From Histidinibacterium lentulum (GTDB lineage Bacteria > Pseudomonadota > Alphaproteobacteria > Rhodobacterales > Rhodobacteraceae), in the NCBI RefSeq assembly GCF_003789055.1, contig NZ_ML119093.1, positions 39,559 to 103,558 of the forward strand: DNA of 64,000 nt. The letters run 5' to 3'. Numbering within the stretch: position 1 is the stretch's first letter; each line of letters begins with the position of its first letter. This document shows, piece by piece, positions 45,475 to 54,429 of the stretch. A program made the position numbers and the translations under genes. Under the pieces are notes generated by a model. The model was not told the DNA's origin, made no database searches, and saw nothing but the letters and a program-made list of their open reading frames with translations.

Positions 45475-46611
45475 ATGAAGGTCTTCCTGATCGCGGGAGA
45501 GCCGTCGGGGGATGCGCTGGGGGCGGCGCTGATGGCGGGGCTGGTGCGGCTCTCTCCGGCGGTGTCCTTCGAGGGGATCGGCGGGGAGGCCATGGCGGGA
45601 GAGGGGCTCGTCTCGCGGTTTCCCATGTCGGAGCTGACGGTCATGGGCATCGCCGAGGTTCTGCCGCGCTATGCGCATCTGAAGCGCCGCATCCGCGAGA
45701 CGGCGGAGGCGGTGATCGCGGCGCGGCCCGATGTGCTGATCACCATCGACAGCCCCGATTTCTGCCTGAGGGTGGCGCGGCGGGTGCGCGCGGTCTCGGA
45801 TGTGCGGATCGTGCATTATGTCGCGCCGTCGGTCTGGGCCTGGCGACCGGGACGGGCGCGCAAGATGGCGGACCTCGTGGACCAGGTGCTGGCACTGCTG
45901 CCGTTCGAGCCGCCCTATTTCGAAGCCGAGGGGCTGCGCTGCGATTTCGTCGGCCATCCGGTGACGGCGGCGCCGGTGGCGAGCCCCGCGGAGGCGCAGG
46001 CGTTTCGCGCGGCGCGGGGGCTCGGGCGGCGTCCCGTGATCCTCGCGCTCCCGGGCTCGCGGCGCAGCGAGGTGAGCCGGCTCGCCGCGCCCTTCGGCGC
46101 CGCGCTGGCGCGGGTGATCGCGGCGCGGCCGGAGGCGCGGGTCGTGCTGCCCGTGGCTCCGGGCGTGGCGGAGCTGGCGGCGGAGGCCGCGAAGGGCTGG
46201 CCGGGCGAGCCGCTCCTGATCCCGCCGGGGGACGCGGCGCAGAAACGGGCGGCCTTCCGCGCCGCGGACGTGGCGCTGGCGGCCTCGGGAACCGTGTCGC
46301 TGGAGCTGGCGGCGGCGGAGACGCCCATGGTCATCGCCTACGACCAGCCGTGGCTGACGCGGATCATCGTGAAACGGATGCTCAGGATCGACACGGTGAC
46401 GCTGGTCAATCTCGTGAGCGGCACCAGGGCGGTGCCCGAGTTCCTGAACGAGGCCTGCCGCCCGGGGCCGATCTCGGACGCGCTTCTGACGCTCCTCGAT
46501 GCGCCCGGCGGGCAGCGGGCGGCGATGGCGGAGACGATGCGGCGCCTGGGTCGCGGCGGCGATCCGCCGGGGCTGCGCGCGGCGCGGGCGGTGCTGGACG
46601 CGCTCGGTTGA
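45475..46611 (+). CDS. lpxB: Lipid-A-disaccharide synthase LpxB
   Basis: LpxB joins lipid X with UDP-diacylglucosamine to form the lipid A disaccharide at the inner membrane surface. The 378-residue GT19 protein starts KVFLIAGEPSGDALGAALM and carries FEGIGGEAM, IDSPDFCLRVA, HYVAPSVWAWRPGRA, LPGSRRSEVSRL and ASGTVSLELAAAETPMV. ATG 45475 is chosen; the open frame upstream overlaps lpxI. The gap to lpxI (151 nt) is unusually long for this cluster and holds no gene. Confidence 0.97.
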   Translation: MKVFLIAGEPSGDALGAALMAGLVRLSPAVSFEGIGGEAMAGEGLVSRFPMSELTVMGIAEVLPRYAHLKRRIRETAEAVIAARPDVLITIDSPDFCLRVARRVRAVSDVRIVHYVAPSVWAWRPGRARKMADLVDQVLALLPFEPPYFEAEGLRCDFVGHPVTAAPVASPAEAQAFRAARGLGRRPVILALPGSRRSEVSRLAAPFGAALARVIAARPEARVVLPVAPGVAELAAEAAKGWPGEPLLIPPGDAAQKRAAFRAADVALAASGTVSLELAAAETPMVIAYDQPWLTRIIVKRMLRIDTVTLVNLVSGTRAVPEFLNEACRPGPISDALLTLLDAPGGQRAAMAETMRRLGRGGDPPGLRAARAVLDALG

Positions 46612-46629
46612 CGGCGCCCGCGGCCGCGG

Positions 46630-47319
46630 TCAGGGGGCGGCGAGCCAGCGGGCCTCGTTGCGCTCGATGGCGGCGATGCGCTCCTCGCTCTTCGGGTGCG
46701 ACATGAGCCAGGCCGGCATCGCGCCCGCGCGCATGCCCGTCAGGCGCTCGAGCTTGCCGAAGAGCGATTTCTGCGGCTCGGTCCCGATCCCGGCCTTGAG
46801 CAGCAGGGCCGAGGCATAGGCGTCGGCCTCGTATTCGTCCGAGCGCGAGAGCTTGGCCACGAGGAGGGACATCAGCGCGGTGGCGATCCAGGGCCCGATG
46901 CCGGGGATCACCCGGTTGAGCATCATCGCCAGGGCCGTGCGCATGGCGTTCTGGCTGGAGAAGTCGATCATCCGTCGCCGCGAATGGCCCAGGGCGACAT
47001 GGCCGAGCTCGTGGGCCACGACGCTGGCGATCTCTTCTGCAGTGACCTGTCCGGCGCGGTAGCGGTCGTAGAAGCCCCGCGTGATGAAGATGCGCCCGTC
47101 GGGCGCGGCGAGGCCGTTCACCGCGGGCTGCTCGTAGATGTGCACGCGGATGCGGTCGATCTCGAGCGCGCGGGCCATCCTGTCCATGACCTGCCTGAGA
47201 CGGATATCCGCAAGCTCCGTCGACTGGGCGTCCAGCGCCTTCTTCGTCCGCCAGACCGAGAAGCGGTACATGACGAAGCCATAGGCGAGCGCGAGGAGGA
47301 TCGGGGTCAGCTTGATCAT
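46630..47319 (-). CDS. M48-family membrane zinc metalloprotease
   Basis: A 229-residue protein with an N-terminal membrane segment (about residues 4-20) and the zinc site VVAHELGHVALGH (HExxH), with the third ligand Glu in SRSDEYEADAYA. The C-terminal SHPKSEERIAAIE is typical of HtpX/M48 proteases. It probably degrades damaged membrane proteins. ATG 47319 is chosen because the hydrophobic segment starts there; two ATGs about 41 and 44 nt upstream would add a polar leader. It is divergent from the NepR-like gene. Confidence 0.88.
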   Translation of the reverse strand: MIKLTPILLALAYGFVMYRFSVWRTKKALDAQSTELADIRLRQVMDRMARALEIDRIRVHIYEQPAVNGLAAPDGRIFITRGFYDRYRAGQVTAEEIASVVAHELGHVALGHSRRRMIDFSSQNAMRTALAMMLNRVIPGIGPWIATALMSLLVAKLSRSDEYEADAYASALLLKAGIGTEPQKSLFGKLERLTGMRAGAMPAWLMSHPKSEERIAAIERNEARWLAAP

Positions 47320-47443
47320 GGGTCGGATATGGGTCCGGAGCGGGCCCTGGGGAAGGTGTGACATCATGGCATCGGTCGCGGAATCCCTGGAACCGGAAAC
47401 GGATTTGCAACTTGAGATAACCACAGAGGGAGGCCGAACCGGA

Positions 47444-47680
47444 ATGGAAGGGCCGAAGATGAGAGGTGCAGAGCAAATGGATGAACGGGACGCCGACCGG
47501 CGCGCCGTGGCGCGCGGCCTGCGCCGCGCCTTCGCGGTCGAGCCCGAGCTTCCCGACAGGTTCCGGGATCTGCTCGACCGGCTGGGCGGGCAGCAGGCGC
47601 CGGCGGGGACCCGTGATGACGAGACCGGGTCGCGGCAGCGGTCTGCGGAGAGGACGACCTCTCATCGCCGGGGTCACTGA
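47444..47680 (+). CDS. NepR-like anti-sigma factor
   Basis: A short protein of 78 residues from ATG 47444 (47459 and 47477 are alternatives with good ribosome-binding sites). The core GLRRAFAVEPELPDRFRDLLD is close to the NepR pattern LRRxYxxxxxEPVPDRFxxLL, the two-helix motif by which NepR holds EcfG, the general stress sigma factor of Alphaproteobacteria. The basic tail is not conserved. NepR is usually next to phyR and ecfG; neither is here. A GGAAC element (47389-47393) resembles an EcfG -35 box, but no clear CGTT -10 follows. The call is by pattern and should be tested. Confidence 0.55.
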   Translation: MEGPKMRGAEQMDERDADRRAVARGLRRAFAVEPELPDRFRDLLDRLGGQQAPAGTRDDETGSRQRSAERTTSHRRGH

Positions 47681-47733
47681 GACCGCGGCGTCGATGTCCG
47701 CTCCGGACGGGCCTTCGGGCGGGGCGGTGCGCC

Positions 47734-47904
47734 TCAGACGAGGCTGCGCTCGATGAAGACGAGCAGGAAGAGCCCGATCAGGCCGCAGACGATGGCCAGG
47801 ACAGCGGCCCATTGCGCAAGATCCGCGGGCTTGCCACCGCGCCGCCTGGCGGCGAGAGCGCCGATGACCGCGCCGAGAAGGGCGCCGCCGAGAGGGTAGA
47901 TCAT
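47734..47904 (-). CDS. Small two-helix membrane protein (56 aa)
   Basis: The minus strand encodes MIYPLGGALLGAVIGALAAR, a basic turn (RRRGGKPADLAQ) and a second hydrophobic helix (WAAVLAIVCGLIGLFLLVF), ending RSLV. Two membrane helices with a positively charged cytoplasmic loop fit a real short gene. It lies between the convergent NepR-like gene and the upstream DUF2927 gene, 44 nt after the latter on the same strand. No function can be given. Confidence 0.65.
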   Translation of the reverse strand: MIYPLGGALLGAVIGALAARRRGGKPADLAQWAAVLAIVCGLIGLFLLVFIERSLV

Positions 47905-47948
47905 CGCAGGCTCCCCGCTTGGTCCCGGGCCGGTCCCGGGGTCTCGCG

Positions 47949-49301
47949 TCAGGTTCTGGTGGCGGGCCGCAGGCCGGAGATTTCCCGCTGGCGGGCCCGC
48001 ACGTTCGCGTCCGAACCAAAGCCGTAGCGCGCCCAGGAGAGGCTGTCCAGACGCACGGCCCGGGCCTCGTCGAAGCGGCCGGTCATCTCGAGCGCCTCGG
48101 CCTGGAACATCATCAGCGTCGACATCAGCGCGGCATTCTCATGGGCGCGGGCGACGGGAATCTCGGGCACCACGATCTCGAGGACCCCCGCGCCGTTGCC
48201 GCGCCGCATCTCGAAGGCGGCGAGCTGGACGGCAACGTGGGCCGAGTGGATGCGGGTGGTGGGCGACTGGGCATAGGCCTCGGCGGAGGCCATGAACGCG
48301 GCCTGCGCATGGGCGTCGTCGTATCCCACCATGAGGCGCCCGTAGGCATAATGGGCAAACCCCTCGCGGGCGCCGGACCAGCCGAAGGTGTTGGCGAGGC
48401 GCACGGCGCGGGCCGCCGCCTCCCGCCTGCGGCCGGGGGTATCGCCGGGCGAGAGGGCGATCTGCATGGCGTTGATCCAGTCGCGGCTGATGCCGCCCGT
48501 CGAGCCCTGTCCGCCCCGCTCTCCGGCGGGATTGAGCCGCGCGAGCACGCCGGGCAGGCGGCGGGCGACCTCGGCCCGGCTCATGCCGTTGCGGAACTCG
48601 GGCGCGTAATGGACTTTCAGGATCAGCATGTCGAAGCCGGTCAGCACGGCGTGGATATTGTCGTCGTTGAACACGCTGTCCGGCAGGCGGTAGAGGTCGT
48701 TGAGCGGGCCGAGCGCCTGCGCGAGTTCCTCGTGCAGGCAGTCGCGGATCTCTTGCGGTGCAGCGTCGGAGGGCACGAAGATCGCCGCCCGATCGCGCCG
48801 CGGCAGGGTCGTCCAGTCGAGCTGGGGGCTGCGGCGGAGGCGGTTGAACTCCTCCCAGGAGGACACGTTCGGGACGACGAAGCAGGCGGCGCGGGGGACG
48901 GCGCGCTGGAGCGCGGCCGAGGGCAGGGCCTCGATCGTGATGTTCGCGCCGGGGGCGGCCGTGGCCTCGATGTTGAGCCCGGCCTCGCGGCGCAGGCGCT
49001 GCAGCAGGAGGGCGAGGTCGCGCTCCAGGGTGGGGGACGTGGCGCCGGTCGTGCGGACGGTGATGAGGCCCTCGTAGCGGGTCAGCATCGGCACCGGGCG
49101 CCCGCTTTCCATCATGAAGGCGAGATCGAGAAAATCCTGGGCAATCTGCGAATTGGACCGCATCGGTGGCTGTGCCGGGGTCGGCGCGAAGCTCTGCATC
49201 GCCGGGAGCGTGCTGTCGAGGGCCGGTGCCCGGGTCGCCGTGCTGTCGAGCGGCGCGCAGGAGGCGAGGGATACGGCCGCCACGGCCAGGAGGGACCTCA
49301 T
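47949..49301 (-). CDS. DUF2927 lipoprotein with TPR-like C-terminal region
   Basis: A 450-residue protein with lipobox LASC (Cys15). The DUF2927 part includes DCLHEELAQALGPLNDLYR, SVFNDDNIHAVLTGFDMLI and HYAPEFRNGMS (about residues 185-250). The last 180 residues are helical with repeated Ala-rich hairpins (AAARAVRLANTFGWSG, MFQAEALEMTGRFDEAR), suggesting TPR-like repeats. The HEELAQ motif is shared with the protein at 20.2-21.2 kb. Its start overlaps the GNAT stop. Confidence 0.83.
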   Translation of the reverse strand: MRSLLAVAAVSLASCAPLDSTATRAPALDSTLPAMQSFAPTPAQPPMRSNSQIAQDFLDLAFMMESGRPVPMLTRYEGLITVRTTGATSPTLERDLALLLQRLRREAGLNIEATAAPGANITIEALPSAALQRAVPRAACFVVPNVSSWEEFNRLRRSPQLDWTTLPRRDRAAIFVPSDAAPQEIRDCLHEELAQALGPLNDLYRLPDSVFNDDNIHAVLTGFDMLILKVHYAPEFRNGMSRAEVARRLPGVLARLNPAGERGGQGSTGGISRDWINAMQIALSPGDTPGRRREAAARAVRLANTFGWSGAREGFAHYAYGRLMVGYDDAHAQAAFMASAEAYAQSPTTRIHSAHVAVQLAAFEMRRGNGAGVLEIVVPEIPVARAHENAALMSTLMMFQAEALEMTGRFDEARAVRLDSLSWARYGFGSDANVRARQREISGLRPATRT

Positions 49302-49762
49302 GCCGGGGCCCTGTCGTATTTCACGAAATCCGAGATGCGCCCGAGGCGGTCATAGAGCCTGCGGGCCTCCTCGTTGAAATGCTGGGTGAGCCACCAGACG
49401 CGGGGTGCGCCGGCGGCATCGGCCTCGGCATAGACGGCCTCGATCAGCGCGCGGCCGACGCCTTGGCCGCGGACGGCGGGCTCTGCATAGAGGTCCTGGA
49501 GGTAACAGACGTTCTCGATGCGCCAGCAATGGCGGTGGAAGAGGTAGTGCACGAGGCCGACGGGGCGTCCCCCGACGATCGCGAGGCGGGCGTGGAAATC
49601 GCCCGGATCGTCGCCGGTGAGCCGCGCGAAGGTGGTTTGCGCGACATCCTCGGGCACCGACGTGCCGTAGAAGGTCAGATAGGCCGACCATAGCCCGCGC
49701 CACGCCGGGTAGTCGGCGCGGGTCAGCGGACGGAGTCCGACCGGCATTCTTGCCTTGGTCAC
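49298..49762 (-). CDS. GNAT-family N-acetyltransferase
   Basis: A 154-residue acetyltransferase. The acetyl-CoA loop is in VRGQGVGRALIEAVYAEA (motif A, Q/RxxGxG/A), preceded by NVCYLQDLYAEPA and followed by WWLTQHFNEEARRLYDRLG, as in GNATs that act on small amines. The substrate is unknown. GTG 49762 is chosen because GGAG lies 8 nt upstream; the next in-frame ATG is at 49747. It overlaps the DUF2927 start by 4 nt. Confidence 0.9.
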   Translation of the reverse strand: MTKARMPVGLRPLTRADYPAWRGLWSAYLTFYGTSVPEDVAQTTFARLTGDDPGDFHARLAIVGGRPVGLVHYLFHRHCWRIENVCYLQDLYAEPAVRGQGVGRALIEAVYAEADAAGAPRVWWLTQHFNEEARRLYDRLGRISDFVKYDRAPA

Positions 49763-50335
49763 ACCGCTCTCCTCGTGTCCTTCAGCCCGACCTGCCAGCG
49801 GGCTGGGGCATCCTTGTGGCCGAACCGGGACAATGACCGGTTCTCTGGATGCCCGGCCATATGACCGGGCCGGGCCGGGAGGATCACGCGGATTCTGCGG
49901 GCGGCGGAGAGGAAGGCGCCGGGCGTGGCCCGGAGGACTCACGACATGTGGCCCGACCGGATGGGGCCGCAAGATGTAGGGGCGGGATCCCGGCGGGACG
50001 CTCCGGAGCCCGGAAAAGGTGACGCGGGATCATCCGGATGGAGGGTCGGGCAGGGGACCGGCGGACGCGGAGGCGGGCCTCCGGCGGCAGGGGTATCGCA
50101 GCCGGTGCGCCGGCCGATGCGGGGAGGCCTCAACCGCTGTCGCCCGGCCGCAGAGGGGGGCGCGGCCCCGAGGGAGGGCCTTGAACTCCGGTGCCTGCCG
50201 GGTCCAAGTGGCGCGCAATGCAAAGGATTGCACGACGCAAGTCGACCGGGCGGCGCGCCCGTCCCGGCTGACGCGGCGGCGGGTGGCGCGCCCCCGGACG
50301 GGGGGCTGACGGGTGAACGGGCGGGAGGAGCGGAC
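49763..50335. other. Intergenic region without a gene
   Basis: A 573-nt GC-rich gap between the divergent GNAT and MFS genes. The long open frame that runs into the MFS gene has low-complexity composition and no start with a ribosome-binding site; I see no protein motif on either strand. It should contain the two promoters. Confidence 0.6.
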
Positions 50336-51511
50336 GTGTCACAGCGGTGGACGATGCTGGCCGTGCTCTTTGCGGCGCGGACCTCGATGGCGTTCCAGTT
50401 CCAGTCAGTCGCGGCGCTGTCGCCCCTGGTGGCGGACCGCTTCGGCGTAGGGCTCGCGGACATCGGCCTGCTGATCGGGCTCTACCTGCTGCCGGGGGTC
50501 TTCGTGGCGGGACCGGGCAGCGCGCTGGCGCTGAAGGTGGGCGAGGTGCGGCTCGTGGTCGTGGCGCTGCTGTCGATGCTGGCGGGCGGCGTCCTGGTTC
50601 TGGTGACCGACAGCTGGACCGCCGCCATCGTGGCGCGGGTGCTCTCCGGCGCCGGCGGGGTGATCGTCAACGTGATCCTCACGAAATTCGTGGTGGACTG
50701 GTTCGCGGGCAGGGGCCTGTCGACGGCGCTGGCGGTCTTCATCACCTCCTGGCCCGTGGGCATCGCGCTGGCGTCGCTGGTTCTGCCCCTGATCGCGACC
50801 TGGGGAGGGTTGATGCTGGCGCAGGGGATCATCGCGGGCTTCGTGGCGCTGTGCCTGCTGGCCTTCGTCGCCATCTACGCGCCGCCGCCCGCGGCAGGCG
50901 CCGCGGCCGCGGAACCCGGCCCGGAGGCCGCCGGACGCCCACCGCTGCCCTGGGTGCCGATCAGCCTCGCCGGGATGGTCTGGGCGCTCTACACGGCGGG
51001 GCTCGCGATGATGTTCAGCTTCTCGCCCGCCTGGCTGACCTCGGAGGGCTGGAGCCTTGCGGCCGCGGGCGCGCTCACCGGTGCGGTGATGGCGGCCTAC
51101 TCGGTGATGCTGCCGGTGGGCGGCGCGGTGGCTGACCGGATCGGCGCGCGCGACGGCATCATCGCGCTGAGCTTCGTGGGCTACATGGTGCTGATGCCGC
51201 TGGCGATCGTCGCGGGCGGCACGATGGCCGTGGTCCCGGCGCTGCTGTTGCTCGGCGGGGTCTTCGGGCTCGCAGCGGGCCCCACGATGACGCTGCCCGG
51301 CACGGTGCTCGACGCCCGCAACAGGACACTGGGCATGGGGGTCTTCTGGACGATCTACTATGCCGTGATGGTGATCGCGCCCCGGGTCGCGGGGGATCTG
51401 TCGGACCGCAGCGGAAGCTCCGCCGCGGCGCTCTGGCTCGGGGTCGCGCTGATTTTCGTGGCGACGCTCTGCCTGCTGGGGTTCCGCCGCTCGGTGGCCT
51501 CCCGCGCATGA
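50336..51511 (+). CDS. MFS transporter
   Basis: A 391-residue inner-membrane transporter with 12 predicted helices. GTG 50336 follows GGAGGAG. It begins MLAVLFAARTSMAFQFQSVAAL, has the loop DRFGVGLADIGLLIGLY and a helix 4 region RVLSGAGGVIVNVILTKFVV, and a second-half DRIGARDG loop typical of the superfamily. It resembles the nitrate/nitrite-cyanate type or CynX-like porters, but the substrate cannot be assigned. Confidence 0.88.
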   Translation: MSQRWTMLAVLFAARTSMAFQFQSVAALSPLVADRFGVGLADIGLLIGLYLLPGVFVAGPGSALALKVGEVRLVVVALLSMLAGGVLVLVTDSWTAAIVARVLSGAGGVIVNVILTKFVVDWFAGRGLSTALAVFITSWPVGIALASLVLPLIATWGGLMLAQGIIAGFVALCLLAFVAIYAPPPAAGAAAAEPGPEAAGRPPLPWVPISLAGMVWALYTAGLAMMFSFSPAWLTSEGWSLAAAGALTGAVMAAYSVMLPVGGAVADRIGARDGIIALSFVGYMVLMPLAIVAGGTMAVVPALLLLGGVFGLAAGPTMTLPGTVLDARNRTLGMGVFWTIYYAVMVIAPRVAGDLSDRSGSSAAALWLGVALIFVATLCLLGFRRSVASRA

Positions 51512-51631
51512 GCGCCCGGTCGGGAGCGTGCCCGCGCGTCCCCACTCCCGGAGCGATCGGTGTCGCCAAGGCGTGACATCCCCGGGCCGTGGTCTAACTT
51601 CGCGGGGATGTTAACGAGCGGGGAATGCCGG

Positions 51632-52840
51632 ATGATCCTGACCACCACCGAAGGGCAGAGCGACCTGCCGCGCTATTTCTCGCGCGTCTTCGAGATCGCC
51701 AGAAAGGTCGATCACGGCCGGATCGACCTGCATCTGCCCGACGGCCGCGTGTTCCGCGCCGAGGCGCCCGCCCCGGGCCCGGTGGCCGAGGCCCATATCC
51801 ATGACCCCGACATCTTCGCCCGGCTGATCCGCGACGGCGATCTCGGGTTCTGCGAGGGCTACATGGACGGAGCCTGGTCCACGCCGGACCTTCAGGCCTT
51901 CTTCGATTTTCTCCATGCCGACAACTATGCGATCTTCGACGGCTTCCCGGGCTTCGCCATGATCCGGGCCTACGAGAAGCTGCGCTTCTGGATGCAGTCC
52001 AACACGAAGCGCCAGGCCAAGAAGAACATCTCGGCCCATTACGACCTCGGCAACGCCTTCTACGGGCTCTGGCTCGACGAGACGATGACCTATTCCTCGG
52101 CCCTGTTCAGAACCGGGCAGGAGAGCCTCGAGAAGGCGCAGATCCAGAAATACGAGAGCATGGTGGACCAGATGGGCGCGCAGCCCGGGGACCACGTTCT
52201 CGAGATCGGCTGCGGCTGGGGCGGCTTCGCCGAATACGCGGCAAGGGAGCGAGGGCTGCGCGTCACCGGGCTGACCATCTCGAAGGAGCAGCTGGCCTAT
52301 GCGGAAGAGCGCATCCGCAAGGCCGGACTCGCGGACCGCGTGACATTCAAGCTGCAGGACTACCGCGACGAGCGCGGGCAATACGACGGCATCGCGTCGA
52401 TCGAGATGTTCGAGGCCGTGGGCGAACGCTACTGGCCGGTCTATTTCGACGTGGTCAGAGAGCGGCTGAAGCCGGGGCGGAACGCGACGCTGCAGATCAT
52501 CACGATCCAGGACGACCGCTGGGAGATCTACCGCAAGGGCGTGGATTTCATCCAGAAATACATCTTCCCGGGGGGCATGCTGCCGTCGCCCATGCGCCTG
52601 AAGGAGGAGATCGAGCGCGCGGGCCTCGCCATCAGGAGCCGGCTGGAATTCTCCGAAAGCTACTCGATCACGCTCCGGCGCTGGCACGAGACCTTCAACG
52701 CCCGCTGGGACGAGATCGCGCCGCTCGGCTTCGACGAACGGTTCCGGCGGATGTGGAACGTCTACCTCACCTCTTGCGCCGCCACCTTCCATGGGCACAA
52801 CTGCGACGTGGTGCAGATCACGGTGGGACGCCCGGCCTGA
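51632..52840 (+). CDS. cfa: Cyclopropane-fatty-acyl-phospholipid synthase family methyltransferase
   Basis: A 402-residue SAM-dependent enzyme that modifies double bonds in membrane lipids. SAM-binding motif I is HVLEIGCGWGGFAEYAA (about residue 190); NISAHYDLGNAFYGLWLDETM, SIEMFEAVGERYWPVYF and YIFPGGMLPS are family signatures. The N-terminal region is the lipid-binding part. ATG 51632 gives the normal length. trgA follows 33 nt after its stop on the same strand. Confidence 0.94.
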   Translation: MILTTTEGQSDLPRYFSRVFEIARKVDHGRIDLHLPDGRVFRAEAPAPGPVAEAHIHDPDIFARLIRDGDLGFCEGYMDGAWSTPDLQAFFDFLHADNYAIFDGFPGFAMIRAYEKLRFWMQSNTKRQAKKNISAHYDLGNAFYGLWLDETMTYSSALFRTGQESLEKAQIQKYESMVDQMGAQPGDHVLEIGCGWGGFAEYAARERGLRVTGLTISKEQLAYAEERIRKAGLADRVTFKLQDYRDERGQYDGIASIEMFEAVGERYWPVYFDVVRERLKPGRNATLQIITIQDDRWEIYRKGVDFIQKYIFPGGMLPSPMRLKEEIERAGLAIRSRLEFSESYSITLRRWHETFNARWDEIAPLGFDERFRRMWNVYLTSCAATFHGHNCDVVQITVGRPA

Positions 52841-52873
52841 GCGAGGGGCCGCGCGCGGGACGGGAGCGGGCCG

Positions 52874-53320
52874 ATGTGGACATTCGCCCATGTGGTGGCG
52901 GCGGTGCTTTTCGGGGCGCTGGTGTGGAGCGTCTCGGAATACCTGATCGAGCCGCGCTTTCCCGAAGGATTCGATCCGGGCCTCTTCGCCGAGGTCAACG
53001 CCGCGATCGCCGCCTTCTGCGGCTGGTCGATCCTCGGCAGCCGCTCGGCGGGGGTGTCTGTCTCCGGATCGATCAGCGCGGGCTTCACCGCGATCGCGAT
53101 GACGGTGATCGCGGCGCTCTTCCTGCAGAGCTTCTATGACATGCTGATGCGCTCGCTGCGGCGCGAATACGATGGCCCGGCGGAGGCGGTGGTGGCCGTG
53201 TTCGAACTCATGTGGGACCATCTGCAGACGATGTCGACGCCGGAGGTCTGGGGCGCGCTCATAGCGGGCGGCATCGTGGCGGGGCTCGTCACCGGGTTTT
53301 TCGGACGGATCTGGCGGTGA
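52874..53320 (+). CDS. trgA: TrgA family membrane protein (tellurite resistance)
   Basis: A 148-residue protein with about four hydrophobic segments (about residues 3-20, 42-60, 68-90 and 124-145). The N-terminus FAHVVAAVLFGALVWSVSEYL and the central RSAGVSVSGSISAGFTAI fit TrgA, described in Rhodobacter sphaeroides as part of the trgAB-cysK tellurite-resistance locus. The same three-gene order occurs here. The biochemical role is unknown. It overlaps trgB as GTGA. Confidence 0.85.
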   Translation: MWTFAHVVAAVLFGALVWSVSEYLIEPRFPEGFDPGLFAEVNAAIAAFCGWSILGSRSAGVSVSGSISAGFTAIAMTVIAALFLQSFYDMLMRSLRREYDGPAEAVVAVFELMWDHLQTMSTPEVWGALIAGGIVAGLVTGFFGRIWR

Positions 53321-54429
53321 CGCTGTTCTTCTACGGCACGCTGCGGCATCCGCCGCTGCTGGCGGCCGTCCTCGGCCGGGACCCGGGACCGCTGCCAGCG
53401 GCCCGTCTCCCCGGCCACGAGGTGCGCTGGGTTGCGGGACACCACATTCCGATGATCGTGGAAGGCGGCGCGGGGGCCGATGGGGTCGTCTATGCGCCCT
53501 CGTCCGGGGAGCGCGCGCGGCTCGACGCCTACGAGGCCGGCTTCGCCTTCGGGACGCGGACGGTCGAGGTCACGGCAGCCGGGGGCCCGGTGCGCGCGGA
53601 GGTCTATTGGCCGGACACCGCGCGCTTCGTTCCCGGCGCGCCCTTCGTCCTCGCGGACTGGGCCGCGCGCTGGGGCGGAACGGCGCCCGAGGCGGCGGCG
53701 GAATTCCTGTGCCGGCTGGAACGGGGCGAGCCTGCCGAGGACGCCCGGCGCTTCTTTCCGGCGATGGAGGCGCGGGCCTGGGCGCGGCAGCTCGCCCGCG
53801 CCCATCCCGGCCGGGCGGACCTGCGCCAGCCGGGCAACCCGGTGGAGGTGCTGAAGGAGCACGAAGGCTTTCACGGCTTCTTCCGCTTCCGCCATCTCGA
53901 CCTCAGGCACCGGCCCTTCGCCGGGGACTGGACGCCGCCCTTCACGCGGGAATGCTACATCGGCTTCGACGCGGCGCTGGTGCTGCCCTACGACCCCGCC
54001 ACGGACGAGGTGCTGCTGATCGAGCAGCTGCGCCTTGCCGCGAGTCTCAGGGGCGATCCCAACCCCATGTGCCTCGAGCCGGTCGCCGGCCTGATCGAGG
54101 GCGGCGAAAGCCCCGAGGACACGGCGCGGCGCGAGGCCCGCGAGGAGGCGGGGATCGAGGTGGGCGAGCTGATCCCGGTGTTGCGCTCCTATCCCTCGCC
54201 GGGCTACTCGACCGAGTTCCACCATGCCTTCGTGGGCCTCGCCGATCTCGCGGGGGCGCACATGCGCCGCGGCGGCGCGGAGGGCGAGATGGAGGACATC
54301 CGAAGCCATGTCCTGCCCCTCGACGCGGCGGTGGCGCTGATCGGCACCGGAGAGCTGACCGCGACGCCGGTGGCGATGCTCCTCCTGTGGCTCGCGCGGG
54401 AACGTGACCGGGGAAGATTCGCCCGCTGA
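53317..54429 (+). CDS. trgB: TrgB: gamma-glutamylcyclotransferase-like domain fused to a Nudix domain
   Basis: A 370-residue two-domain protein. The N-terminal 135 residues look like the gamma-glutamylcyclotransferase/AIG2 fold (LFFYGTLRHPPLLAAVLG, then GVVYAPSSGERARLDAYE). The C-terminal half is a Nudix pyrophosphatase of the ADP-sugar type, with box GLIEGGESPEDTARREAREEAG. Between them is a linker of about 60 residues. With trgA upstream and cysK downstream it recreates the tellurite-resistance locus known in Rhodobacter. The start is GTG at 53317. Confidence 0.87.
   Translation: MTLFFYGTLRHPPLLAAVLGRDPGPLPAARLPGHEVRWVAGHHIPMIVEGGAGADGVVYAPSSGERARLDAYEAGFAFGTRTVEVTAAGGPVRAEVYWPDTARFVPGAPFVLADWAARWGGTAPEAAAEFLCRLERGEPAEDARRFFPAMEARAWARQLARAHPGRADLRQPGNPVEVLKEHEGFHGFFRFRHLDLRHRPFAGDWTPPFTRECYIGFDAALVLPYDPATDEVLLIEQLRLAASLRGDPNPMCLEPVAGLIEGGESPEDTARREAREEAGIEVGELIPVLRSYPSPGYSTEFHHAFVGLADLAGAHMRRGGAEGEMEDIRSHVLPLDAAVALIGTGELTATPVAMLLLWLARERDRGRFAR

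Noticed and set aside
47389..47415. A possible EcfG promoter before the NepR-like gene
   Set aside because: GGAAC is present, but no CGTT-like -10 lies at 16-17 nt. Not enough for a promoter feature.
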